Shown in pieces: positions 13,401 through 26,218 of a DNA stretch of 64,000 nt. The DNA lies in contig NC_088679.1 of the NCBI RefSeq assembly GCF_950023065.1, positions 7,006,001 through 7,070,000 on the forward strand. Reading direction: 5' to 3'. This stretch comes from Planococcus citri (Eukaryota > Arthropoda > Insecta > Hemiptera > Pseudococcidae). The position numbers and the translations under genes are program-made. The notes beneath the pieces are model-generated. The model searched no databases and was not told the origin of the DNA. It was given only the letters and a program-made list of their open reading frames with translations. Positions within the stretch are counted from its first letter, which is position 1. Every line of letters begins with the position of its first letter.

Positions 13401-13689
13401 TGATCAAAGTTGAAAGTGGGGCCCTCAAAAACCTCCCATTACCAAATTTTCTCTTTTCTAAGGGCTAAATATTTCATCTGAACCATTGTATGCCATATGT
13501 TCATGCCGCCACACTGCCTTCAATTTAGAACCAGTGTGAAAGTCGGAAAACACACTGTTAAAACGCCGCCGCACCAATAAAAATTAACCTCACACCGCCG
13601 CCATGCAATTTCCTAATTGCGCACATGTCTAGTGCTTACTGAACTAAATACTATCTCCAGCATGATCTACATACAACAATGCCGGAGAC

Positions 13690-14131
13690 GGATTATTCTG
13701 TACTTTAGACTTTACAGCAGGATTCTGGCAGCTTACATTGGATCCAGGATCACGTAAATTTGTAGCATTCCAAGTAGAAGGACAAGTTTATGAATTTACC
13801 AGACTTCCATATGGATTGAAGATTTCATTTCCTCCGGAGAATTTGTCCATATGATTAATCAAGTGATCAACAACAAAGATGGTACCTAACATGAAGTAGG
13901 TATGTTGATGATATTAAGATATTCTGGTACAAACTTTAAAGAAACAATCTCAAGGTTAGAAAAAGTTATTCAACTAATTTGTGAGCATGGCTTAGTACTC
14001 AATCCAAAGAAGACACAATTCTTTCAAAATTGTGCCAATCACCTCGGCTTTGTAATTTAGCCACCAGCAGTGCAGGTTTCAGTCATCATTCCTCGACCAG
14101 AAGAAGCATTCTTAAATATGCCACACCGACC
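13690..14131 (+). pseudogene. Decayed Ty3/gypsy-type reverse transcriptase fragment (left arm)
   Basis: A plus-strand reading from about 13690 gives TLDFTAGFWQL, EFTRLPYGLK, and after frameshifts YVDDI-type and LNPKKTQFFQN blocks. These are in the order seen in gypsy-class RT (LDL..GYWQ, R.PFGL, YxDD, LNP.KC.F). Frame changes and stops show it is dead. The part from 13780 onward is repeated in reverse at 14178-14508. Confidence 0.8.
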
Positions 14132-14177
14132 TACGTTGCATTTTAATGGAACTCACAAATGATACCAGTGAGAGAAT

Positions 14178-14508
14178 AGGTCGGTGTGGCATATTTAAGC
14201 ATGCTTCTCCTGGTCGAGGAATTACAAAGCCGAGGTGATTGGCACAATTTTGAAAGAATTGTGTCTTCTTTGGATTGAGTATTAAGCCATGCTCACAAAT
14301 TAGTTGAAAAACTTTTTCTAACATTGAGATTGTTTCTTCAAAGTTTGTACCAGATACCTTAATATCATCAACATACCTACATATTTCATGATAGGTACCA
14401 TCTTTGTTGTCGTGTTGATCACTTGATTCATCATATGGACAAATACTCCGGAGGAAATGAAATTCAATTCAATCCATATGGAAGTCTGGTGAATTCATAA
14501 ATTTGTCC
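14178..14508 (-). pseudogene. Inverted second copy of the gypsy-type RT fragment (right arm)
   Basis: Reverse complement of 13780-14131 at high identity; read on the minus strand it carries the same YVDDI and LNPKKTQFFQN blocks. The two arms face each other across a ~46-bp loop (14132-14177). The left arm has roughly 35 extra bases after the conserved GGCTTTGTAATT block. The head-to-head copies would give a long hairpin if transcribed. Confidence 0.8.
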
Positions 14509-14519
14509 TATCGCACATG

Positions 14520-16740
14520 GGTAAGAATCATGAGGCTCACTCCCTCCCACTCCAAAAATTTTCAAGACTGAACTATTTTTCAATTAATTCGAGTTTTTTT
14601 GGGTTTGTTCCATTTATAGTTACACTCACATTTTCAGTTTGATCATTCATTCAACATCCCCGAACAAAATCACAACACAAAATCCTATATCTACTTCACA
14701 GAAAAACAAAAAAAAATCATATCCTATACCAATTACCTTCAACTTACCGCCTTTTAGAAAAAATTAGCACACACCTACCAAAAACCTTATTCAGGCACCA
14801 TTAGGATTACCTACTTTTACAACCATTTCTCGCTATTCTAACCCTCTAAAAAGAATAAAACACTTCACCCCAACCAAGCAAACACACAATGAGCTTTTTT
14901 CACACCTAAATACAACCCCCTCCCCCTCTCTTCACAACCTACCTACCTATAGAATAAACTACACTACAGCGGCGTGTACGTACCTACGCTCGTCCTCAAA
15001 ACCGAAGCCTCTAATTTTCCGAAACCTTTACGACCCACTTTCTCTCGATCAACGGTGTATTTATACCAATCAAAAGACCGAACTTTAGCCTTTTTGAACT
15101 TCGACCGTATACGCCACGCCGTGAGCTCCACAATGGTATTTTTCCTCTAGCTTTTTTCATCGTTTAAAGGTACTATATGTAGAGAGTATATAGACATAGG
15201 CGGCGGCGAAGTCGAGCCCGAAGACATTTAAAAAGTGACTTTGTTAAATCACAAAAGACAGCATTTTTACCCTCTCAACATTTAAGCCGTGTTTAGTTCA
15301 TATTACGGTTATTATGGAAGACAATACGGCGTGATTTTTTTCTATTCCTTTCAGCGCCAAAAGTTTAACCAACTTTAAAAAACAACAACAACGCTATAAA
15401 CGAGAGAAGAAGGTTTTTGACGTTAAGTTGAAGTACTTGATAATACGCTTTGTATTCTGCAAACGGGTTAAGGATGTTGGTCTATTGTTAATATTACTGA
15501 CGTTACAAACAATAATTACACACCTACAACATACGCGTTTAAATACTTCGCATCGTACACGTACATAATATAAAAAAGCAGAAGAAAATTTCACTATAAT
15601 AAAATACCGAACTCGCGTATTTCTATTTCTTTAAAAAATGAAGTCATTTCCGGGTATAAATACTTCGATCGAGGCAAAGTATTACCCAAAGTCACCAGAA
15701 TTATACGAGTAAGTAAAATAAATACGAAAGACGTGATATTTCTTTGCCATTGCCATCATTTTCGGTTCAACATCGCAGCCTAATTATACGCTTTGGGTGT
15801 TTAGACCTGCTTACGTTAGTACTCGAATTACACGTAATCCTTTACAATTCTCGTGTGATTGACGCAAAGAGACATTATGTCGGGGATATAAACTGAATTC
15901 CTCGGTAATTGCTGTCTTCCCCTTGTAATGCTGCCCTGTCACCCTGTCCAACCCATTTCTATTTTCTACGACGAGGAAGGAAAAAAAAACACTCGCGAGG
16001 CTTTTCATTTTGTATTCCCGCCGCAGCTTTTCCCAGCACGTTTTTCTTTTTCCTTCGCCGAACATCACTTGAGCTTTGGAGGACGTTTCGTGCCCATTAT
16101 AAACCCGGAAAGGATAAGTTTAGGATAATGTCGTCGTCAAAATTCTCGTACAATTAATTGACAATGTTTTTCCTATACGAGTATGTATAAAGACAATACC
16201 TAAAACCCAAGTGTGATTTACCAATACGTATTATCGTATCGTGTAATGACCTTACAATACATTTACTCGAACGTTTCTTTTTCAAAGTTTTCTCTATCAT
16301 TGTATTGGTTTCACTGTCAAGTGCGAACCTCGCGTCTTTATCAATGATATTTCCACCTTTATCGCTGTAACCAATGACATAATACGTAGTTGTATTTTGT
16401 ATAGATAAAAAATTTACTTTTCAGAAATAATACCCATTTCCTACCAAAAAAATACTCGTCGCGACAGCTAAAGTTTCTTTTCTGCATGACAGGTGTAATT
16501 TTTGCTAGGTACCTATCGTATGCGATGCAATGATTTAATAAGCTTAATGAGCATTTATCAGGATGTGTTGTTGTTTTTTTCTGATTAATTAATCGTTTGT
16601 GTTTTTTTTTTCGGAGCAAAATATGAGAATAGTTTGTTCGAAAAAGTGATTACTTGATTGTTTTAAAGTTTAGTTTAAATTTGGTCGTGCGTGGTGGTTT
16701 GAAAAAAGTGTGATAAGTACCTACCTATTCGAAATAATAT
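14520..16740. other. Mostly unique region upstream of the takeout-like gene
   Basis: Less repetitive and richer in CpG than its surroundings, especially 15000-16350. Several short ORFs exist but none shows a domain or a codon pattern that I would trust. It probably holds the promoter and enhancers of the downstream secreted-protein gene (inference). Confidence 0.4.
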
Positions 16741-16747
16741 TCGTACA

Positions 16748-19700
16748 ATGCGAATGAATTTTGTTCACTTGTGTCTGGTTTTGGCCCTTTTAGCCTGTGT
16801 GAGGGCGAATTTTACGTTACGTAAGTATTTTCCTTGAAAGAAGGGTGCCCTTTTTTTTTTACGTAATTTGAAATACCTACCAACGCGAATTTCAATTATA
16901 TGTTTTAGCCCCTGATATTCAGAAATGTAACACGAGTGATCCAAATTTTAATACTTGTGCGGTGGTGTCGTTTAATAAATTGGTGCATTTGGGAGTTACA
17001 GGTAAATTGTCAAGTAAATAGGTACGTAAGGTGCATTAAAATATACTCATTCCTGAATTATTAATCGTTTATTCGATGCATCACCCCCCCCCCCCATTTA
17101 CACATTTTCGAAATGACTTTCATCGTTAATTTTTGATCGTTTAGATTAAAATGTTAAATAATGCCACCTAAACTATTTTCGCTTTTTTTTTTAAGGTACC
17201 TCCTCAACTTCGATACAGCCTAATGGTTACCAAAGTTACGAAATTCATCTTTTTCTTGTCGACTTGTCGTTTATATAAATTCATAAATTACAGAAGGAAA
17301 CTTTGGGAAGCATTAAAATCATTCAAACTCACCAAAAACTCTTGAAATCTAATACGATTGAAAAAAGCCATAAAAAACATCAATCGTAAAAAAAATGCTA
17401 AAAATTAGACTAGGCTACTTACATAAAGACCAAAAAAAAAACCATTAAAATCGTTGAAAATAATCAAAAACACTTATAGAACAAATTTAGCAAAACTTGA
17501 ACGAAATTTTGTAAAAATGTGTCTGATGAAATTTTATAAAAACGTACTTGAAACGAACTAAAATCATCAAAAATTTCTAGAAACTGGTGGAATTTCAGAA
17601 AAATTTGGCCAAATTCAACGAAAATAGCATAAAACGTTAGCAAAACATGCAGAAAATGACATAAAAAATCTCTAAAGTATTTGAAAACGTTGTTGAAACC
17701 AGTTGAAAATTACATCAGACTACTTAAAAAGAAATTAAATCATTCAAAAATTAACAAAAAGTAAAATTTCATAAAATATAGCAAGATTTAAATAAAATAT
17801 ACGTAATAAAAAGTAAAAAAAAAAACGGTAAAAATGGGATAAAAACGAAAAAAGTAACAAAATCTTCAAAAATGTTCAAAAACTGATGAAGTTTGAAGAA
17901 ATTATAAGCAAAAACTGTACAAGAAATTGTTGAAATGTGGTTAATAAAATCACATAAAAACACGTAAAAAGCACAAAAATCATTTTCAAACTTAGGTACC
18001 AATAATAATTGATAAAATTCAAGTAAAACTTGGAAACCTCTACAAAACATTATTTAAAGAAAAAAAAAACAAAAAAAAACCATTTAAATCAGTCGTTAGT
18101 AAGTTTCAATAATTTTGGATCTTTTCACTTGTCGTTATGTCATTTTATATAACATTAATTTCAATAATAATTTGGGGAATTTTTGCCTTATTTCTTCAAA
18201 TTTTATAACTTTTCGACCATTTCAAGTGCTTATATTATGTTATTTTTAACATGTTCTTATTACACAATGTTTTATTCATTTTTCACAAAATTCATCGATT
18301 TATTTTTAAATTTTATAATTATTTGTAACGTTTTTGAGACATTTTAACAATTTTCACGTAATTTTTAACATGTTTGAATAACTTTTAATGCAACTTACAA
18401 ACGATTCTATCAAAATCCATAATTTTATTAATTTTTTGGAAATGTTTTAGTAATTTTGATTCTTTTTACAACATTTTAACATTATTATACAGAAGATATT
18501 CTAGACCAATTTTGCCTGAATTTTGCTTAAATTTGACTAAAATTTCTTCTGTTTTTGATATATTTTTTTTTTAGTTTAATGATATTTTCGTGTTTTTATG
18601 AGGAAGTAATTTTTATAGATTCTCAAACACGTTTCATGCAATTTTATGTCAAACATTTTGAAATTTTCCCGATGTTTTATCAGTTTTTGGTAGTTTGAAA
18701 TTATTTTAATGATCTTTAAAATGTTTTTAATTTCTATGCCATTTCCATTGATAGGTATGTTTTTACGAATCAGCTCCCCGAATGAATTTTTCATTAAAAA
18801 ATTCAACCTTAAGGCCTTCATTGCCATAAAAAGTGTTGAACAGGATGTAAAGAAATTGGAGGAGTGTCCCAATAAATGCAGGCCTTGGCCAAACTTAGGA
18901 AATAAACTTCATTATTACCTATATTTATGGTGAATTTAAAAAAAAAACGAAATATGACCAGGGTATTACCTTTAAAAAAGCAAAATTTGATCAAATTCTC
19001 GTAAAAAGCAGAAATTAGGTTCTTTGTTCAATTTTTGACCTTTCGAATTGATTTGTTTTGGTTTCGAGTCACCATTCTGGAGCCTTCATGGGATTTTTGG
19101 ATTTTTCAGTTTTGGAGAATTTTTTTAAAAAACGGGTAAAATGAAATGAAATGCCCAAATCTTCAAAAATGGCTGCTGTACGTTTAAATTCATATTTCAA
19201 CTTTTTTGGAGGGGGGGAGAAGGATTTAAACAAAACTTCAAACAACGAATTTTCATTTTTTTTTTTCAAAACAAAAAAATTTGTGGAGAAAAAAATACTG
19301 GTTTTGCATTGAAGTGGCAGAAATAGATTTTAAAATTTTCTGCCCTAATCATTCGACAGTTTCATAAAGACGGTGCCCAAATCGGAAGTCATCTATTCTG
19401 AATGGCATGTGGATCTTTTTACGATTTACCACTATTTCTCTAAAACTGAAAAGTCCAGAAATCCGCTAAAATCTCCAGAATGGCTCATTAAAACCATCAT
19501 TAATCGATTCGGGAGCTCAAAAGTAAAAAATACAGCGAAAACTAAATTTTAGATTTTGTATACCAAAGCATTTTGTAAATGAAGAATTTTCAATTTTTTC
19601 GAAAATACAAGCTGGAGAAATTTTGGATTTGAATGAACAGAAATAGATTTCAAAAAGTTGTTCCTAAATTAATCGATTGAGTTACAAAGACGATTAGTCT

Positions 19701-20421
19701 ATTGTTTTAAATCTCATTTTGACCCTTTAAATAACTATTTTTCTAGAATTAGAGAATCCAAAAATTCGCTGGAGGCTCCAGAACCACTCTTCAAAATCAT
19801 CGCCAATTAATTCGAGAAATTAAAAAAATAGCATAAAAACACAAATTTTGACTTTCCATCTTAATTTGATCAAATTTTGATTTTTTTTCAAGAATCAATT
19901 TTGAATTTTTAAAAATTTACCAAAAATATAAAATTGATAATACAGCTCATGAAATTTGGCTTTCAATTTTTTGCTGCCAATTGTGACAGAAGGGTTCGTT
20001 CAATTTAAAAACGTTTACTCAATTCTTGCAGCATAATTTCATAAAGGAGACGACTGCCTCCCAGCATTTGAAAATTTGATGCACGAGATACAAAAATCAG
20101 CGTTTCCCCCTCAGGAACCAATTTTTTCCACCCTCACTGCTTTCAAGCAATAGCTTCATCCTCATGTTCATAAAATAATTGCACCTCAGCTGGCTTCGTG
20201 CATCTAAATATTGTCATTAATAGGTAGGTAAATAATAAAATTTCAGGCATACCTTCAATTTCCATCAAGCCTCTAGATCCAATCTTCCTGACACAAGTTT
20301 GTTTCGTTTCTTCTCCCGGAAGCCCAATCAGCATGGACGTGCAACTGCAAAACGCAACAGTTTATGGTTTTGCTAATTTAAGGGTTGTTTCTACACAGTA
20401 AGTTATACCTACACGTAGTAA

Positions 20422-20456
<35 letters not shown>

Positions 20457-21154
20457 GTTTTACTTCAATACCTAATTTCCAATTTCTCGAGACTAATTTA
20501 TTTGTATGTACCTAAATTTTCAATAGGGGGACTAATATAAATAACAATGTAATCGCGATGAAGGGAGTGATTCCACAAATGAGGGTTTTATCCAACTACT
20601 CGATGGATGGATCCATTATGGGTCTCTCTTTGGAGAGATTTGGAACGGTGGATATTGTTTTTTGTGAGCTATTCGTCTTCTCATACCTATATGTAGATTA
20701 ATCATTGGTCAATGTTCAATGATCAATATGTGCATTTTACTATTTTTTTTTCAATTCCAGATAATTATACCATCAATTACCAATCCTATCATTACCCTGT
20801 GGTGAAAAACAATCTAACCTACCTCACAGTGCGAAATATCTCACTAGATACAGAATATCACGGAGGAAATGTGGCTTACACCACAGACCAAGCAACCTCA
20901 ACACTAGGTAAGAAGTTAAAATAGCATCCAAATTCCTTCAGATTTATACCCCCTCCCCCTCTAACTAATTCGAATTTATTCCATTATTCGAAGGTATAAC
21001 CGACGACGACATAAACAACGTAATAAACCAAAACCTGGGCGACATTTACAACGAATACGAGGCGACTGTGAATGCGGCCATTCTGAGCGTTATAAGTACA
21101 TCGGTGGTAGGATTCAATAACGAAGTATCTCGCGAAGAATTATTCGTCAAGTAA
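16748..21154 (+). CDS. Takeout/juvenile-hormone-binding-protein (JHBP) family secreted protein (6 exons, 253 aa)
   Basis: Exons: 16748-16820, 16909-17001, 20247-20397, 20527-20663, 20761-20907, 20994-21154; all GT-AG, phases join exactly and the stop is TAA. Residues 1-20 form a signal peptide (hydrophobic LCLVLALLACVRA). The mature part starts NFTLPPDIQKC and has the paired N-terminal cysteines of the family (C31 and C41 in QKCNTSDPNFNTC), then GIPSISIKPLDPIF, a VYGFANLRV block and the C-terminal ...SREELFVK. That order and the ~250-aa length match takeout/JHBP proteins, which bind small hydrophobic ligands in a TULIP fold and are exported to haemolymph or sensillum lymph. The ligand cannot be told from sequence. 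The ATG at 16748 gives the whole signal peptide; a second ATG lies two codons later. Intron 2 (3.2 kb) is filled with degenerate repeats. Confidence 0.93.
17280..18930. repeat. Degenerate A-rich then T-rich repeat inside intron 2 of the takeout-like gene
   Basis: From 17280 to about 18060 the plus strand repeats themes such as 'aaaatcattaaaaa', 'cataaaaa' and 'gcaaaattt'. From about 18100 to 18720 the complementary themes appear. The strand switch near 18080 suggests two oppositely oriented blocks of one satellite. The same phrases recur at 37850-38560. No coding content. Confidence 0.5.
19060..19830. repeat. GGAGGCTCC-motif repeat family (intron copy)
   Basis: Variants of the phrase 'ctccagaat.gct..tt.aa.atcat' with a CTGGAGGCTCCAGAA core occur at about 19075, 19477 and 19770, with spacing near 300-400 bp. 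The same motif family is seen at 47097-47390, 53259-53590 and about 61410. Confidence 0.5.
20424..20456. repeat. Poly(A) run of about 30 bases
   Basis: Uninterrupted A homopolymer inside intron 3 of the takeout-like gene, just after the donor of exon 3. It is a simple repeat and could be the remnant of a retroposed tail; no element is recognisable next to it. Confidence 0.8.
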
Positions 21155-21214
21155 ACTAGATAAGAGGTTGTTATAATTCGTCGTTAATTAATTACGTAAA
21201 ATTTGTTCGATTTG

Positions 21215-21220
21215 AATAAA
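21215..21220 (+). terminator. AATAAA poly(A) signal of the takeout-like gene
   Basis: Canonical hexamer 61 bases after the TAA stop at 21152-21154. The position is right for a short 3' UTR. Confidence 0.6.
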
Positions 21221-21229
21221 TTCTTAATT

Positions 21230-23640
21230 CATTTCACGTTTTAGAAAATCTTGGGTTAAAACGCCGATAAAATATCTCGCAGAATTTCTAATTAACCGAC
21301 TACTCCTCTCGTCGATATAGCTGAGGAAAAAAAACACACGACAAACGACAACCCTTAATTAATACATAATGAAGTGCCATAATATCGGTATAATTTTTAA
21401 ACAACCCCGTTACAAGTAATTTTTCGCGCGCCTTTTCTCGTCCTCTCGCACAGATTCGAAACGAAATCCGTAGATAAAACACGAAAACCGTGGATGGGAA
21501 ATTTGCTCATTATTTTCTAACCATGGACTACGACTTCGACTATAGTACGCGATAATTATCGAATAATTTACATTTTTTTTTGCTCCCTTTCGATCTCAGA
21601 TTTTCAAAAAGCTTCTCGTGGATGAGAATTTCTTATCTTTAGAAACTATCAAGACTTTCTGGCCGACAAACATGGTAAAAACTTGGTCGTCGTTGCGAGT
21701 TACTTTCTTTTTCTTTTTTTTTTTTTTTGCCTCATCATAATTGCATTTAAGCTTTCTTTCGCCAATCGTGGGCCTTTTATTTGGGTATAGCGGGAGGGTT
21801 GAAAATAACAAATTCTCAGGGGGATATAAGAACATCCTACGCCATAACTGGCGAATAATGGCGCAGTGATTGCCAATTTACCGTTACTAACTCGGTTTAT
21901 CAACTGCGAATTGTCAACTTTAAAAGCCCTTTCAATGATACGTAAAATTGTCGCAATATACAGCCGAACCGCCTACTTTTTATACAGGCGAGGTATTTTT
22001 ACTTCGTATAGCGTTTTGTATGCCTATGCTGTACAATTATGTGCATACGTTTATACTTATTCGTTTATGTAACATATTTTACAAATCGACTCTCGAATTT
22101 AAAAAAAAGGGGTAATGTTTACCGCTGTCTATCAATGCTAACATCTTTTATCGCACGTGATCGAGTGTAGGCTAGGTTTTATTCATTGTTCAAAGGCAAA
22201 CTGATAATGAACGTGTGAATTTAAAATGCGTATAGAAATATTAATAGCTGAAGTGAGCATTGTGGATGGTGGTCAAATCGATAACGGTTTTGAATAGTGA
22301 AGAAGTCGGAGATGAATAATTAAAAAGAACTTGATCATTGAACTCAAAAAACCACAATGAAAAATAAATACATTATGACATTAGCTGAATGACTTCATGG
22401 GTAGTGCCAAATTACTTAGGTAATCGTACGTATGTAAAATCAGTCCAGATTTAGGTTTAGGTAATCCAATTTTGCTGAATTTGTTTTAGTAGATTCCTCA
22501 GATCAAGAAAGAATAAAGAATCTTCTTTGCGGCAGATGAGAAAGGGTTTGTTTTTCATTTTCAGCTGTTGAAATTTCTCATCACATGGTATCTAACGGAT
22601 TTTTTTTTTGTTGAGAAAACCACTACTTTTTCATTATCTTTTTTCAACCAAAGTTTCAGAAAGCTCTCCACTCGAACCCCCCCTCCCCCCCCCCCCCCGT
22701 TTTCACAATGATACAACTAGGATTTTTTCAAATCAGATTTTTAGCCATAGCAATCAAATTAGAAGTAATTTTCTGAAAATGTTTCGAGATGTGTGATAAT
22801 TTTTCAAAAAATGGGTCCAAAAATCGAAAAAACCATTTTTGCATGTTTTATTTCAAATTTTCACTCGCAAAGAGGGCAATGACTCCCTTCTCCACATATT
22901 TAAAAAATGTTGCCAATTTCATCAAAAAATAAACTTTTTTCAATGATTTGAAGGTTTTTGTTGCGTGTTTGAATTCTTTCATTTTTTCACTACTTTTTTG
23001 ATTAAATTCACTACTTTTTCACTACTTTTACCACCTATTGGAGTTCAATTGCTCGATACTGTCGTAACCTTGGAGAACCCCACTCAAGATTTCAAAAGTT
23101 CAAAGTTGAGTTTTTTTTTTGAAAGCTTAATTTTCTAAAGCTTGCCAAATTTTGGATCAATAATGAAAAAAATTGGAAAAATATCCAGGAAGCAGACATT
23201 TTTTACGATATTAACAACAGAACAGTAAATACCTACATACCTACTTACAACATAATTGAACGATATTTTTCATTGATTAAAGAACATGTTGGCAGTTGAC
23301 ACTATAAAATTCTCTGTGGGATATACAGACCTTTTTTTGTCACTTCTTTTTTGGGGGCACGCTAATTCTCGAAGGTTATAAAAGTTCATAATTTTTTGCA
23401 CTCCCTGCATGCCCACCCCAAACATCCAAAAAGAATTGATTTTCGCGTTTAAAAAATCCTCTTTTTGTTCCAATATTGCCAAACTAACAATAAGGTCAGC
23501 TGTTTTTGCTCATTAGACCCCTATATTTTGTTTTTGCCAAATTTTCTGAAGTCAAAAAGTGTCAATAATTGGAAAAGTTGCTAAAAAGTGACAATTTTTG
23601 AAGGGGAAATGTCAAAAAGCGTCAATTTTTGTTAAAATAG
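21230..23640. other. Intergenic: unique part then AT-rich repeats
   Basis: 21230-22560 is relatively unique with some CpG; no domain was found in its short ORFs. From 22560 the sequence turns to T/A simple repeats with a C-run at 22680-22699 and, at 23540-23640, a piece of the 30-bp minisatellite theme (GTCAAAAAGTGTCAATTTTT). Confidence 0.4.
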
Positions 23641-24210
23641 TAATCAAAAATGGATCCCAACCTCCCATATGCTCATAACTCATATCTCCATAAAGCCTCT
23701 ACCATTCTAAACTCCATTCAGCTATACCCTCTTCCACCATTCTATCCAGAAAATCCTACAAAAACTAAGAATAATATTCTCTCATTTGATACATCACTAT
23801 TTGAAGTTGAACACACCCAACTCAATATACTCAGTAAGTTTAATCACGTGACTCCCACGTTTTGGAGCTATTCTCGTGATAATGATAACAGGCAAACCGG
23901 AACTCGTATTTTAAGAGTGAATTTGAGCGTAATTTTTGCAATTGATCGACATTTGTGAACTCGTGTTTTAAAATAATGTTTTTTGAAACGAAAGGATTCA
24001 ATATCACAAGAAATGGACGCGTTTGCACTATTATTTGGTGAGTTTTTACCGAATTTTGACCTCTCAGAGACACTAAAACGATTGTAAAATCCGTCGGTAA
24101 GTACTTAGCTTGTACAATTCAGTTAATTGTTTTTCAGGATGACACAAATAACAATTTTAAACTCAGACACTAGAAAAATGCACTGTAGATCGTTCATAAT
24201 TGAAGTCGAA

Positions 24211-24218
24211 ACTTGGTC
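24211..24218 (+). repeat. Target-site duplication, left copy (ACTTGGTC)
   Basis: Eight bases immediately before the 24219-24808 element; identical to 24809-24816 on the other side. Confidence 0.85.
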
Positions 24219-24808
24219 CAGGGCTTGAAAACTGGATAGATATCACTCCCGGTTTTGGTTTCGGTTTTATGTTTTTTGAAAAAATAAAGGTTTCGGTTTT
24301 GGTTTTGGTTTAGGTTTTTAAAAATATTATCTCTCTCGTTCCGGTTTTGCTTAAAGGGTTTTATTTCAAAGGAAACGGTTTTGGTTTCGGTTTTGGTTTC
24401 GGTTTTTTCCTTTTTTCTTCATTTTTTTAGAGGGAAGAAGGCCAAGAAAGTGATCACTTTTTCAAATACTTTGTGTGTGTGCCTAGAAAATGGCACTTTG
24501 GCAGTGCCAAATTTGTCAAATTTTTTAGTTTTCAAGCCTTTTCACCTTCAGCATCAGTTTTTACTCAATTTTGACCAAAAATGCAGTATTAATTAGGCTA
24601 ATTACCTGAAAAATTCCAAAACCGAAACCAATTCAGTTTTCATTCGGTTACACTCTCGGTTTCGGTTTTGAATTTTGGAAAATAACGCTCCCGGTTTCGG
24701 TTTTGGTTTTAGTTGTGGGAAAATAACGCTCCTGGTTTCGGTTTTGGGCAATTTTAATCGGTTTTTGGGGGTTTCGGTTTTGGTTTCGGTTTCGGTTTGC
24801 AAGCCCTG
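24219..24808. mobile_element. Non-autonomous hAT-like element (MITE), 590 bp
   Basis: The element begins CAGGGCTTG and ends CAAGCCCTG, a perfect 9-bp terminal inverted repeat, and is flanked by the perfect 8-bp duplication ACTTGGTC (24211-24218 and 24809-24816). Eight-base duplications are the hallmark of the hAT superfamily. The interior has no transposase and is made largely of GGTTTTGGTTTCGG phrases near both ends (24246-24410 and 24650-24798). It sits in the dead LINE between the linker and the RNase H domain. Confidence 0.85.
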
Positions 24809-24816
24809 ACTTGGTC
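24809..24816 (+). repeat. Target-site duplication, right copy (ACTTGGTC)
   Basis: Matches 24211-24218 exactly and follows the last base of the terminal inverted repeat. Confidence 0.85.
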
Positions 24817-25230
24817 ATATGCAGGGAAACGGGCAATTCCCATTTCCTTGCAATCATTTTCACGAGAATAGCTCCACCATGTAGTGCTCACGTGCTCAGG
24901 CTTACTGAGCGTATACTCAAATCATCAATAACTTTATTGCTCAGTATAATGATTTCATTTCATTTTACACTGATGGGTCAGAATCCATGGATCATTGTGG
25001 TTGTTCGTGATTGTGAGGTTTCTCGATTTCCACTTCCATACTTGTTCAGTATTCTTTCATGTGAACTATATGCTGCCTATACTTATGTACATGTTTAAAC
25101 ATGGCAATTGAGAGCAGACTCGACAAAGTTGTGATCTTCACAAATTCACTAAATTCCATCTTTCAACTAAGATCTAAATCTAAGCAACATCCAATTGCCT
25201 CAGAAATCTTATCTCTCCAATGTGACATGG

Positions 25231-26218
25231 ATAATGAGAAAAACACCTTTTACTTGCATGAAACTTTCAATAAAAATTGAAAAATCAGCACAGATATGAG
25301 TGAGACCAACACCTCCTATACAAGAAGGCCAGAGCACTGGTTTTCTGACGTCACAGCTGGGGGCGATTGCGGCTTCATTGTCTTATAGGAGATTGCCCGA
25401 TTTCTGAGTTTTTCTTGAATAATTTTTGAATGGTTAATGCTACAGATTTGAATTAAAAACCAGCTTGTAGAGGAGAAAGAGTAGATCATTTTTCATGTTT
25501 CAAACACCTATGTGCTCGATCAAATTTTCGATTTATTTCAATTTAAATGTAAAAAAATTGCAACCTCGAAACTTTGAACTTTGATAAATCGAAAATTTGA
25601 TCGAGCACATAGGTGTTTGAAAGATGAAAAATGATCTACTCTTTCTCCTCTACAACCTCGTTTTTTCCCCAAAGCTCTAGCGCTTTTCGATCAAAAGTTG
25701 TGAAAGTTCAAAGTTGAGCTTTTATAACTTTTGATCAAAAAGCGCTAGAGCTTTGGGGAAAAAACGAGGTTGTAGAGGAGAAAGAGTAGATCATTTTTCA
25801 TCTTTCAAACACCTATGTGCTCGATCAAATTTTCGATTTATCAAAGTTCAAAGTTTCGAGGTTGCAATTTTTTTACATTTAAATTGAAATAAATCGAAAA
25901 TTTGATCGAGCACATAGGTGTTTGAAACATGAAAAATGATCTACTCTTTCTCCTCTACAAGCTGGTTTTTAATTCAAATCTGTAGCATTAACCGTTCAAA
26001 AATTATTCAAGAAAAACTAAGAAATTGGGCAATATCCCATAAGACAATGCAGCCGTAATCGCCTCCAATGCTTACGTCACGTAGACTTCTTGGAGGTAGT
26101 GCTCAGGCCTTCTTGTATAGGAGGTATTGGTGAGACACTCTCTGGTCTAAGCAGAGTGTGCTGATTTTTCAATTTTTATTAAAAGTTTTGTGCAAGTAAA
26201 AGGTGTTTTTCTCATTAT
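25231..26218. mobile_element. Foldback element made of nested palindromes, 988 bp, inserted in RNase H
   Basis: The two halves are reverse complements over almost the full length, with the centre near 25715. Outer ends are ATAATGAG (25231) and CTCATTAT (ending 26218). Within each half a second palindrome occurs: the block with GAGGAGAAAGAGTAGATCAT appears near 25472 and 25766 forward and near 25640 and 25935 reverse, so the structure is a palindrome of palindromes. The stretch between about 25265-25310 and its partner is less conserved. It separates the SNSL-type and SHxGIxGNExAD-type blocks of the RNase H pseudogene. No ORF with a domain. A target-site duplication is not obvious. Confidence 0.8.

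Noticed and set aside
15811..16157. Overlapping 66-85-codon ORFs on both strands
   Set aside because: Unique DNA, but no domain or splice-compatible extension; probably promoter-side non-coding DNA.
23650..23958. 102-codon ORF as an independent gene
   Set aside because: Composition and position fit the linker between RT and RNase H of the dead LINE whose RNase H follows.
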